A stretch of DNA of 32,930 bases from Emcibacteraceae bacterium. Lineage in GTDB: Bacteria > Pseudomonadota > Alphaproteobacteria > Sphingomonadales > Emcibacteraceae. Below the pieces are notes generated by a model, which was given only the letters and a program-made list of their open reading frames with translations, did not search any database and was not told the origin of the DNA. Both the position numbers and the translations under genes were made by a program. This document shows, piece after piece, positions 9,870 through 18,081 of the stretch. Where the stretch lies: NCBI GenBank assembly GCA_016744185.1, contig JADGEY010000013.1:4873-37802 (forward strand). The letters run 5' to 3'. Each line of letters begins with the position of its first letter. Within the stretch, counting starts at the first letter, position 1.

Positions 9870-11120
9870 ATGGCAGGCAGAGATAATATTTTAAGAGATA
9901 AAAGATTACTTCTTATTATAGGCGGCGGTATTGCAGCCTATAAATCTTTAGACTTAATCCGAAGGCTAAAAGATCACGGCATGAATGTGCGAACAATTTT
10001 GACCAAAAGCGGCGCAGAATTTGTCACGCCACTTTCTATAAGCAGCCTTTCTGGTGAAAAAGTCTTTCAAGAATTATTTGATTTAACCGATGAAATGGAA
10101 ATGGGACATATTAAATTATCCCGCTCGGCTGATCTTGTGCTTGTTGCGCCCGCTACGGCAGATTTAATGGCTAAAATGGTACAAGGGCTTGCGCCCGATC
10201 TTGCAGGAACGACCCTTCTTGCCACCGATAAGCCTGTCATGCTCGCCCCTGCAATGAATAGCCAAATGTGGCATAATACCTCAACTATGCGCAATGCCGA
10301 ACAGCTGCGGGCGGACGGCACCGAAATCATTCCGCCCGCTTCAGGTGCGCTTGCCTGCGGTGAAGTGGGCGACGGGCGGCTTGCAGAAGTAGCGGATATT
10401 ATTACCCACCTTCAAGATTTCTTTCTTCAAAAATATAAAAACAGCCCCCTTGCAGGAAAGCATATTCTTGTAACCGCAGGCCCAACCCATGAAGCGATCG
10501 ATCCTGTGCGCTATATCGCTAATGGCTCATCTGGAACGCAAGGCTATGCTATTGCCCAGTCCTTAGCCGCTAAAGGAGCGTGCGTGACGCTTGTTACGGG
10601 TCCGACCTCTCTTGCGCCGCCCGAAGGGATTAAGACTATTCAGATTTTATCTGCGGAAGAAATGCGAAAAGCCTGCGAAGAGGCTCTGCCCGCAGATGCA
10701 GGGGTTTTTGTCGCTGCGGTTTGTGACTGGCGACCAGAGGCGGCAGCGAATCAAAAGATTAAAAAACAAAAGGGTAAAATGCCCCCTATCCACTGGGTAG
10801 AAAATACGGATATTCTCAAGAAAATATCTCATTTAAAAGAGGCACGTCCTGAATTAATGATCGGCTTTGCGGCGGAAACAGAAAATATCACGGCTCATGC
10901 AAAAGAAAAACTTGCCCGTAAAGGCTGTGACTGGATTATTGCCAATGATGTGTCAGTAAAAAATGGTCAGAGCGTTATGGGAAGCGATAAAAACACCGTT
11001 CATTTCATTACAAAAGAAAATTGTGATGAATGGTGCGAGGCTTCAAAAAAAGAGGTTGCAGAAATGCTTACCCTTAAAATTGAAGAATATTTTCAACTAA
11101 AACAGAATGTAAGAACATAA
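9870..11120 (+). CDS. coaBC: Bifunctional phosphopantothenoylcysteine decarboxylase / phosphopantothenate-cysteine ligase
   Basis: 416 aa; GGGIAAYKSLDLIRRL, APAMNSQMW, SGALACGEVGDGRLAE, HILVTAGPTHEAIDPVRYIANGSSGTQGYAIA. Confidence 0.96.
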   Translation: MAGRDNILRDKRLLLIIGGGIAAYKSLDLIRRLKDHGMNVRTILTKSGAEFVTPLSISSLSGEKVFQELFDLTDEMEMGHIKLSRSADLVLVAPATADLMAKMVQGLAPDLAGTTLLATDKPVMLAPAMNSQMWHNTSTMRNAEQLRADGTEIIPPASGALACGEVGDGRLAEVADIITHLQDFFLQKYKNSPLAGKHILVTAGPTHEAIDPVRYIANGSSGTQGYAIAQSLAAKGACVTLVTGPTSLAPPEGIKTIQILSAEEMRKACEEALPADAGVFVAAVCDWRPEAAANQKIKKQKGKMPPIHWVENTDILKKISHLKEARPELMIGFAAETENITAHAKEKLARKGCDWIIANDVSVKNGQSVMGSDKNTVHFITKENCDEWCEASKKEVAEMLTLKIEEYFQLKQNVRT

Positions 11121-11124
11121 AAAA

Positions 11125-11580
11125 ATGATCATTATCTCCTATAAACAACTAGAGCATGGCAAGGGTCTAAAAGCGCCTGAATATGAAACAAAAAATTCAG
11201 CGGGAATGGATCTTATGGCGGCTCTTGGTAAAGATGAGACGCTTACCCTTAAAGCAGGGGGAAAAGCGATGATCCCTACAGGTTTTGCCATGGCGCTTGC
11301 AGGGGGCTATGAAGCCCAAATTCGCCCTCGCAGCGGCCTTGCTTGGAAAAACTCAATTACTGTTCTTAATAGCCCTGGTACAATTGATGCGGATTACCGC
11401 GGCGAAGTTAAAATTATACTCATCAATCATTCGGCAAAAGATTTCACAATCACACGCGGTATGCGCATTGCTCAAATAGTAATCGCACCTGTTACTCAAA
11501 TCACATGGAATATGACCCGTGATTTAAGTAAAACAGACCGAGCTGAAGGTGGATTTGGCTCAACTGGATTCAAACCATAA
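11125..11580 (+). CDS. dut: dUTP diphosphatase
   Basis: 151 aa; NSAGMDLMAAL, RPRSGLAWKNSITVLNSPGTIDADYRGEV, RIAQIVIAPV, C-terminal RAEGGFGSTG. Confidence 0.97.
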   Translation: MIIISYKQLEHGKGLKAPEYETKNSAGMDLMAALGKDETLTLKAGGKAMIPTGFAMALAGGYEAQIRPRSGLAWKNSITVLNSPGTIDADYRGEVKIILINHSAKDFTITRGMRIAQIVIAPVTQITWNMTRDLSKTDRAEGGFGSTGFKP

Positions 11581-11592
11581 AGGGAGTAGCAT

Positions 11593-12048
11593 ATGTTCCG
11601 ATTAACAAAAAAGATGATCTATGCACTAGAAGCAGTAGTCGATATTGCCTATAATGGATATCTTATACCTGTACAGTCCCGAGATATCACCAAAAGACAA
11701 AATATCCCTCAGCGTTACCTAGAGCAAGTTCTGCAGCAGCTCGTTCGCGTGGGCATATTAAAAGGCGTGCGCGGTCCTAAAGGGGGATATTTTCTATCAA
11801 GAGAACGCATGCGTATTTCCATTGGTGAAATTGTTCTGATCATTAATGAGCTGGATAATAAAAGCTCTAAAAAAGACTATATATCAAATAGTTCAATGGG
11901 GGAAAAAGTAATCAACCCTTTAATTCATGATTTGAATGAAGAAATATTAGACAGGTTAAATAATATTTCCCTGCAAGATCTTTGTGAACAAGCGAAAGGT
12001 GAAGGTGTCAAAGAGGCGACAAAAAGACATTTTGATTATACTATTTAA
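11593..12048 (+). CDS. Rrf2-family transcriptional regulator lacking the IscR-type Cys cluster (possibly CymR-like)
   Basis: 151 aa; MFRLTKKMIYALEAVVDIAYN...ITKRQNIPQRYLEQVLQQLVRVGILKGVRGPKGGYFLSRERMRISIGEIV is the Rrf2 winged-helix pattern. Only one Cys in the protein; located directly upstream of cysK. Confidence 0.88.
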   Translation: MFRLTKKMIYALEAVVDIAYNGYLIPVQSRDITKRQNIPQRYLEQVLQQLVRVGILKGVRGPKGGYFLSRERMRISIGEIVLIINELDNKSSKKDYISNSSMGEKVINPLIHDLNEEILDRLNNISLQDLCEQAKGEGVKEATKRHFDYTI

Positions 12049-12154
12049 ACAAAATATTTAAAAATGAACAGATTCGTAAAATTACTCATTAAGAGCAAAA
12101 GACAAAAATTAAAAACTATCCCTAATAGCTGTTTTTTGTTACCCTAAAGCTAGT

Positions 12155-12180
12155 ATCTATAAAGAGCTACAAGTATAGAT
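12155..12180. promoter_or_regulatory. Candidate operator: inverted repeat ATCTATA-N12-TATAGAT upstream of cysK
   Basis: Exact 7-bp arms at 12155-12161 and 12174-12180, 29 nt before the cysK ATG and downstream of an Rrf2 regulator gene. Confidence 0.35.
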
Positions 12181-12208
12181 TAAAATAAAAAAACTCAAGG
12201 ACTTTACG

Positions 12209-13171
12209 ATGAGTATCACAACAACAGGAACAAAAGGCCGGGGTAAAATTTATGGCAATATCATAGAGACATTAGGGAATACACCCCTTGTCAGACTAAA
12301 TAAATTAGGAAATAATGCAAGTGCTAACATCTTACTAAAGCTTGAATTTTTTAATCCTCTTGGGTCTCTTAAGGATCGCATTGGTGCTGCGATCATTGCC
12401 GATCTTGAGCAAAAAGGGAAGATTAATAAAGATACGAATATTGTTGAAGCCACTTCTGGAAATACAGGGATTGCGCTTGCTTTTGTCTGCGCCGCAAAAG
12501 GATATAAGTTAACTCTAGTGATGCCTGAAAGCATGTCGATTGAAAGACGTAAAATGCTCTCAATATTAGGCGCAGAGGTAAAATTAACCCCTGCAGATAA
12601 AGGAATGATCGGCGCAATTAAGCGTGCCAATGAAATTGTTGCAGGAAATAAAAATGCTATTCTTGCTCAACAATTTGATAACCCTGCAAACCCTGAAATT
12701 CATGAAATCACCACGGGCCCTGAAATTTGGAATGATACAAAGGGCGACGTTGATTGTATCGTGGTCGGCGTGGGGACAGGCGGGACATTAACAGGAACAG
12801 CACGCTATCTTAAAAAGAAAAACCCAAAAATTAAAATTATTGCGGTTGAACCAGAAGATAGCCCTATATTATCAGGTGGAGAAGCGGGCCCTCATAAGAT
12901 TCAAGGCATTGGTGCAGGTTTTGTGCCAAATGTGTTAGATGAAAGCCTTATTGATCAAATTCTCACAATTGGAAACCAAACAGCTTTAATGACCGCACGG
13001 AGAATTGCCGCAACGGACGGCATTCCTGTGGGCATTTCATCTGGCGCAGTGATTGCGGCCGCTTTAGAGGTCGCAGAAAATGAAGAAATGACAGGCAAAA
13101 ATATTGTCGTGATTATCCCCTCATTTGCAGAACGTTATCTGACAACCGTTTTATTTGAAGATTTTAAATGA
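12209..13171 (+). CDS. cysK: Cysteine synthase (O-acetylserine sulfhydrylase family, PLP-dependent)
   Basis: 320 aa; [34 protein letters not shown] (PLP lysine), [30 protein letters not shown]. Confidence 0.94.
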   Translation: MSITTTGTKGRGKIYGNIIETLGNTPLVRLNKLGNNASANILLKLEFFNPLGSLKDRIGAAIIADLEQKGKINKDTNIVEATSGNTGIALAFVCAAKGYKLTLVMPESMSIERRKMLSILGAEVKLTPADKGMIGAIKRANEIVAGNKNAILAQQFDNPANPEIHEITTGPEIWNDTKGDVDCIVVGVGTGGTLTGTARYLKKKNPKIKIIAVEPEDSPILSGGEAGPHKIQGIGAGFVPNVLDESLIDQILTIGNQTALMTARRIAATDGIPVGISSGAVIAAALEVAENEEMTGKNIVVIIPSFAERYLTTVLFEDFK

Positions 13172-13443
13172 GTAAAAATATTATTTTGCGCATGGGGGGA
13201 ACCCAGTGCAGCATACAGACCAAAGATTTCACCATAGAACGCATTTTATCAGAAGCAAGAGCTGCAGGATATAGTGAATTTAACATCTATTGTGACGGTG
13301 AAATAATTACATCCCCTGATGAGTTTTCTGTGAAGGAAGGAGCTATTTATGTTATTTCCTCCCCTGATGATGAAAAAAATCTTGATGATGTGATTAATGA
13401 AATTGCTACAGAACATGAAAAAAATAAAAAAGACATCTCATAA
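13168..13443 (+). CDS. 91-aa protein of unknown function; possible beta-grasp/ubiquitin-like fold
   Basis: Start overlaps the cysK stop (ATGA), so likely translationally coupled. Sequence [65 protein letters not shown] fits a beta-beta-alpha-beta pattern by eye, followed by a charged C-terminal tail without Gly-Gly. Confidence 0.7.
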   Translation: MSKNIILRMGGTQCSIQTKDFTIERILSEARAAGYSEFNIYCDGEIITSPDEFSVKEGAIYVISSPDDEKNLDDVINEIATEHEKNKKDIS

Positions 13444-13469
13444 GTTTTTTAAAGAGGGTAGGTAATTTT

Positions 13470-14222
13470 ATGTCTTTTACAGATAATCAATTAGACCGTT
13501 ATGCACGCCATATTATTTTAAAGCAAGTTGGCGGCGCAGGACAGCAGAAGCTCATGAAGGCAAAAGTGCTTGTTATTGGTGCTGGCGGTCTTGGCAGCCC
13601 TCTTCTACTCTATTTGGTCGCTGCAGGGGTTGGTACAATTACGCTAATTGATGATGATGTGGTTGAGATGAGCAACCTTCAACGTCAAATTATTCATAAA
13701 ACAGAAAATATTGGAAAACCTAAGGTCTCTTCTGCCTCTCAAATGCTGCAGGAGATAAACCCTGAGGTTGAAATTATTCAGCTTAATCAGCAGCTAAACT
13801 CTAATAATATTGCCAAAATCATTCAAAACTGTGATGTTATTGCCGATGGATGCGATAATTTTGCAACAAGATTTCTTGTCAGTGCGGCTTCTACCCGTTA
13901 CAAAAAACCTCTTGTTTCTGCGGCGTTAAGCCAGTTTGATGGTCAAATAGCGACTTTTAAAGGATATGAGAAAGATAAGCCTTGTTACCGCTGTTTTATT
14001 CCAGAAATGCCAGGTCAGGCACAAAACTGCGCAGAAGCAGGGATATTAGGCGCAGTTGCTGGCGTTCTGGGAACATTACAAGCAACCGAAGTTTTAAAAG
14101 AGATCCTTAATATTGGAGAAAGCCTTGCAGGGAAGATCATGATTTATGATGCGCTTTATTCTGCAGTGAGAGTAATCAAACTTCCAAAAGACCCAAAATG
14201 TAAATATTGCGGATCAGTTTAA
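13470..14222 (+). CDS. ThiF/MoeB/HesA-family E1-like adenylyltransferase
   Basis: 250 aa; VLVIGAGGLGSPLLLYLVAAGVGTITLIDDDVVEMSNLQRQIIH, DGCDNFATRFLV, zinc ligands CYRC...CKYC, TLQATEVLKEIL. Confidence 0.94.
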   Translation: MSFTDNQLDRYARHIILKQVGGAGQQKLMKAKVLVIGAGGLGSPLLLYLVAAGVGTITLIDDDVVEMSNLQRQIIHKTENIGKPKVSSASQMLQEINPEVEIIQLNQQLNSNNIAKIIQNCDVIADGCDNFATRFLVSAASTRYKKPLVSAALSQFDGQIATFKGYEKDKPCYRCFIPEMPGQAQNCAEAGILGAVAGVLGTLQATEVLKEILNIGESLAGKIMIYDALYSAVRVIKLPKDPKCKYCGSV

Positions 14223-14337
14223 ACATCGTTATGTTAAAGTGATCGCACTATTGTATATTATATTAAATTAGCAAGAGGCTAAACTCTTTCTCGCAATCAG
14301 AAAAAAATCAGAAGCCCTTATCATCAAGGAAGTAAAT

Positions 14338-16206
14338 ATGTATCTTAAAAACTATGCTATAATTATGGCGGCAATGCTTATTTTTTCTCCGTTAGTTCAT
14401 GCAGGAGACAAAGATAAAAAAATAAAAGCCGCCCCCATTTTTAAAAATGGAGAAGCTCAGATCGTTCCCGCTTTTAACGATCCTAAAAAATGGATTAAGC
14501 ATGATCTTTGGGTAGAAACAGAATTTGATTCAGATGGCGACGGCCTATTAGACCGCATGCATGTGGATGTCACTCGTCCTTACCAAACAGATACAGAAGG
14601 ATTAAAGCTTCCCGTTATTTATGCTTCAAGTCCTTATTATTCAGGCACTTCCCGTCAAGGTACAGAGCATTTCTGGGACGTAAACCACGAAATTGGCGCA
14701 GTGCCGCCCAGACATGCCAAAGCCCCCGAAGTAACGCGGCGGGGCAAACGCCCTATTATTTCGAAATCCGAAATTAAAAAATGGCTTCCAAGGGGCTATA
14801 TTATTGTTCATTCTTCTTCCCCCGGGACGGGGCTTTCACAAGGCTCTCCTACTGTTGGCGGGCGCAATGAAACTCTTGCTCCTAAAGCTGTAATAAAATG
14901 GCTTTGCGGTAAAGCTAAGGGCTTTAAATCCCCACATGGTTCTGAAAAAGTCACCGCTTACTGGGCAAAATGCAGCATTGGCATGACGGGAACATCTTAT
15001 AATGGCACGCTTCCTCTTGCGGCGGCAAGTACAGGCGTTGAGGGTTTAAAAGCTATTATTCCCATTGCGCCAAACACGTCGTACTATCATTATTACAGAT
15101 CGAATGGTTTGGTTCGTAATCCTGGTGGATATTCTGGTGAAGATGTTGATGTACTTTATGATTTTATCAATAGCGGTGATGAAAAGATGCGCCCCCGAAA
15201 CAATAAAATTATAAGAGATGGCATCATTCTTAAAAATATTGACCGCATTACGGGGGATTACAATGACTTTTGGGAAAGCCGAAATTATCAAAACCAGACA
15301 AGGAATATTAAGGCTGCCGTCCTAATGTCTCATGGTTTTAATGATTGGAATGTCATGCCCAATCATAGTTATTCTATCTATAAAGCGATTAAAGCGCAGG
15401 TTCCTGCCCAAATCTTTTATCACCAAGCAGGGCATGGGGGTCCGCCACCAATGAAAATGATGAATCGGTGGTTTACCCGTTATCTTCATAATGTCCAAAA
15501 TAATATTGAAGAAGATGCCCGTGCATGGATTGTCCGTGAGCAGGATAAACCTGATGCTCCCACTGCCTACGCCGATTATCCCAATCCCGCAGCGCAGCCT
15601 GTGAGGTTTTATTTAAATAGAGGCGCGCCTGCTCAGGGAACTTTGAGCCTGAAAAAAACAAAAGCCCAAGGCACTGAAACTCTAACTGATAATTTCTCTT
15701 TTACAAGCAGCGCCCTTGCGCAGGCGGAATTTACAGACCACCGCTTGATTTACCTAAGCCCTATTTTAACAAAAGACGTTCATATTTCCGGAATTGCGAG
15801 GCTTAAAATTAGAATGGCAAGCAGTAAAGAGGCGGTTAATCTATCGGCTTATCTTATATCACTTCCTTGGAAAAAAGGGCGCAAGGCGAAGGTTACAGAT
15901 AATCTTATTACAAGGGGCTGGGCTGATCCGCAAAACCACGCCTCAAAAACGATTGCTACGCCAAAAAATGGTCAAAAACTGCAAAAAGGGAAATTCTACG
16001 CCTTTTCTTTTAACTTACAGCCTGATGATCAAATTATTAAAGCAGGGCAGCAAATTGCTTTAATGATTATCGCAAGTGATAAAGGTTTTACCCTGCAGCC
16101 AAAACCGGGGACGAAGCTTAGCGTTGATTTAGATCAAACTGAAATCACAATTCCGATTGTTGGCGGGAAAGCTGAATTTATAAAAGCTGTAACAAAGAAG
16201 CAATAA
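14338..16206 (+). CDS. Secreted Xaa-Pro dipeptidyl-peptidase-like / CocE-NonD family hydrolase (peptidase S15 type)
   Basis: 622 aa; signal peptide MYLKNYAIIMAAMLIFSPLVHAG; nucleophile motif IGMTGTSYNGTLPLAAA; HGFNDWNV; catalytic-His context HQAGHGGPP; beta-rich C-terminal half. Confidence 0.85.
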   Translation: MYLKNYAIIMAAMLIFSPLVHAGDKDKKIKAAPIFKNGEAQIVPAFNDPKKWIKHDLWVETEFDSDGDGLLDRMHVDVTRPYQTDTEGLKLPVIYASSPYYSGTSRQGTEHFWDVNHEIGAVPPRHAKAPEVTRRGKRPIISKSEIKKWLPRGYIIVHSSSPGTGLSQGSPTVGGRNETLAPKAVIKWLCGKAKGFKSPHGSEKVTAYWAKCSIGMTGTSYNGTLPLAAASTGVEGLKAIIPIAPNTSYYHYYRSNGLVRNPGGYSGEDVDVLYDFINSGDEKMRPRNNKIIRDGIILKNIDRITGDYNDFWESRNYQNQTRNIKAAVLMSHGFNDWNVMPNHSYSIYKAIKAQVPAQIFYHQAGHGGPPPMKMMNRWFTRYLHNVQNNIEEDARAWIVREQDKPDAPTAYADYPNPAAQPVRFYLNRGAPAQGTLSLKKTKAQGTETLTDNFSFTSSALAQAEFTDHRLIYLSPILTKDVHISGIARLKIRMASSKEAVNLSAYLISLPWKKGRKAKVTDNLITRGWADPQNHASKTIATPKNGQKLQKGKFYAFSFNLQPDDQIIKAGQQIALMIIASDKGFTLQPKPGTKLSVDLDQTEITIPIVGGKAEFIKAVTKKQ

Positions 16207-16230
16207 ATTTATTTTAGAATTTTAAAGAAT

Positions 16231-16260
16231 AAGGAATGTAGGAAAATCTACATTCCTTTT
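16231..16260 (+). terminator. Rho-independent terminator downstream of the S15-type peptidase
   Basis: AAGGAATGTAG (16231-16241) - GAAAAT - CTACATTCCTT (16248-16258) followed by TT. Confidence 0.75.
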
Positions 16261-16388
16261 CGGTTTTTAGCCTATATATTGCTATAGCTTTAAGCTTAAA
16301 ATCTTAATATTATTAAATTTCAATTTTACTCTGCCCCTTCTTCCGCTATGCTGAAATTTCAAGTAAATCAGGATAATATCATTAAAAT

Positions 16389-16898
16389 ATGAGTGATCAT
16401 AAGACCGCATTCATTGAGAAAATATATCGGGAAAACCATGAAGGTTTCTTGCGTTTCTTGACGCTTAAATGCCATAGCCGTGATGAAGCACAAGATGTTT
16501 TGCAAGAAGCTTTTCAAAAGCTTATCGGTCATGATGCTTTAAGCCAGATGGAAAATCCAAGAGCCTATTTATACCGCACCGCCGTCAATATCATCATTGA
16601 CCGCCACCGTAAAAATCAGCATCAAATAAAATTTATACGGGACAGCCTTGCCAGCGCAGATATTTCAGCCCCCAGCAGCAGCACCATTCCTCCCGAACGG
16701 CAAATGGCAGCAAAACAGGAACTCGCTGCACTATATAAAGCTCTTAATGAGCTGCCTGAAAAATGCAAAAAGGCTTTTCTACTGCATAGAGAAAAACAGC
16801 TAAAATATAGTGAAATAGCTGAAAAACTAGAAGTTTCGGTGAGCATGGTTGAAAAATATATGATAAAGTCTTTAAAGCATTTAAGAAAAAACAGATAA
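16389..16898 (+). CDS. ECF RNA polymerase sigma factor (FecI-like)
   Basis: 169 aa; region 2 (FLRFLTLKCHSRDEAQDVLQEAFQKLI...NPRAYLYRTAVNIIIDRHRK) and region 4 (LPEKCKKAFLLHREKQLKYSEIAEKLEVSVSMVEKYMIKSLKHLRK); followed by fecR-like gene. Confidence 0.93.
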   Translation: MSDHKTAFIEKIYRENHEGFLRFLTLKCHSRDEAQDVLQEAFQKLIGHDALSQMENPRAYLYRTAVNIIIDRHRKNQHQIKFIRDSLASADISAPSSSTIPPERQMAAKQELAALYKALNELPEKCKKAFLLHREKQLKYSEIAEKLEVSVSMVEKYMIKSLKHLRKNR

Positions 16899-16961
16899 AA
16901 TAATTGAGGTAAGCTTGCTTACAGCCGTTTACCTTATATAGAACGAAATAATGAATTTGAA

Positions 16962-17984
16962 ATGGTAATGAAAAAAAATTACGAAGAAATGCTAGATGAA
17001 GCTACGAAATGGTTTATCCTTATGCGGGCGGACGAGGTTTCTGATGAGCGAGCAGAAAAATTCTGTGCGTGGGTAGAGCAAAGTGATGATCACCTTACCG
17101 CCTATATTGATATTGGCGGGTTTTGGGATAAGCTTCCTTTAGACCAAGAATTAACCTTGGAACAAAAGCAAGATAATATAGTGCCTTTTAAAAGCCCCCC
17201 TATTCAAAAACCATCTGAAGTGAAAACCTCTTGGTATAGCTCTCGAAATTTCCACTCTATTGCAGCTTCGATAGCAGCATTATTTGTTGTTGGTTATTTC
17301 TATAGTGGCTCTTTATCCATGGATTATTATTCAACCGAAATTGGGGAGATTACCGATATTGTCTTAGCCGATGGCTCTCATCTTGTGATGAATACAAATT
17401 CTGAAATATCTGTTGATATGCAAGATGACAAAAGAATTGTCTATCTTACAAGAGGAGAAGTTTTCTTTGAAATAGCCAAAGATAAGAGCCGCCCTTTTTA
17501 TGTGGAAACGGATGGGGGACTTGTTAAAGTTCTGGGGACAAAATTTAATATTCGAGATAGAGGAAATCATAGCGATATTACAGTCATTGAGGGTTTGGTC
17601 AGCGTGACCGATCATGCAAGGTTTGAAGAAACAAATTCTATTTCTTTACCTGAATATAAATTAACTAAAGATCAAAAATTTATTCTCGGTGATGAAAATT
17701 CAGAAAATAAAATTCAAATTGTAAAAAGCAGCCAAGCCGTTTCATGGCGTATGCGGCAGCTTATTTATAATGGGCAGACATTTAAAGAGCTTATCACTGA
17801 TCTAAACCGTTATTATAAAAAACAAATCAAAATTGGCGACCTTGATTTAAATAATATTAAAGTCATCGCTACGGTAAAAATAAAAGATCAAGAAACAACT
17901 TTAAAAGCACTGGCAAAAAGCTATAATATTACTATTGAGCATGTATCAGGAGATGTAATTTACCTTTATTCTCAAAAAAAATAA
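16962..17984 (+). CDS. FecR-family anti-sigma/sigma regulator
   Basis: 340 aa; N-terminal cytoplasmic region, one TM segment (FHSIAASIAALFVVGYFYSG), ...GEITDIVLADGSHLVMNTNSEISVD...RGEVFFEIAKDKSRPFYVETDGGLVKVLGTKFNIR...VIEGLVSV, C-terminal DUF4974-like region. Confidence 0.92.
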   Translation: MVMKKNYEEMLDEATKWFILMRADEVSDERAEKFCAWVEQSDDHLTAYIDIGGFWDKLPLDQELTLEQKQDNIVPFKSPPIQKPSEVKTSWYSSRNFHSIAASIAALFVVGYFYSGSLSMDYYSTEIGEITDIVLADGSHLVMNTNSEISVDMQDDKRIVYLTRGEVFFEIAKDKSRPFYVETDGGLVKVLGTKFNIRDRGNHSDITVIEGLVSVTDHARFEETNSISLPEYKLTKDQKFILGDENSENKIQIVKSSQAVSWRMRQLIYNGQTFKELITDLNRYYKKQIKIGDLDLNNIKVIATVKIKDQETTLKALAKSYNITIEHVSGDVIYLYSQKK

Positions 17985-18081
17985 AAACAGCTCTAAAATA
18001 AAAATATAAGGGAGTATTTTTAAAGTTTCTATCAGGGAAAGGTCGCTAAAAATTGAAAGCCTTGTCTTTGGGCTTTTTTGG

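Noticed and set aside
12250-12630. Minus-strand 126-aa ORF inside cysK
   Set aside because: Antisense shadow ORF; cysK is strongly supported on the plus strand.
16909-16922. Palindrome GTAAGCTTGCTTAC between the sigma factor and fecR-like genes
   Set aside because: Short and isolated; too little evidence to call it an operator or terminator.
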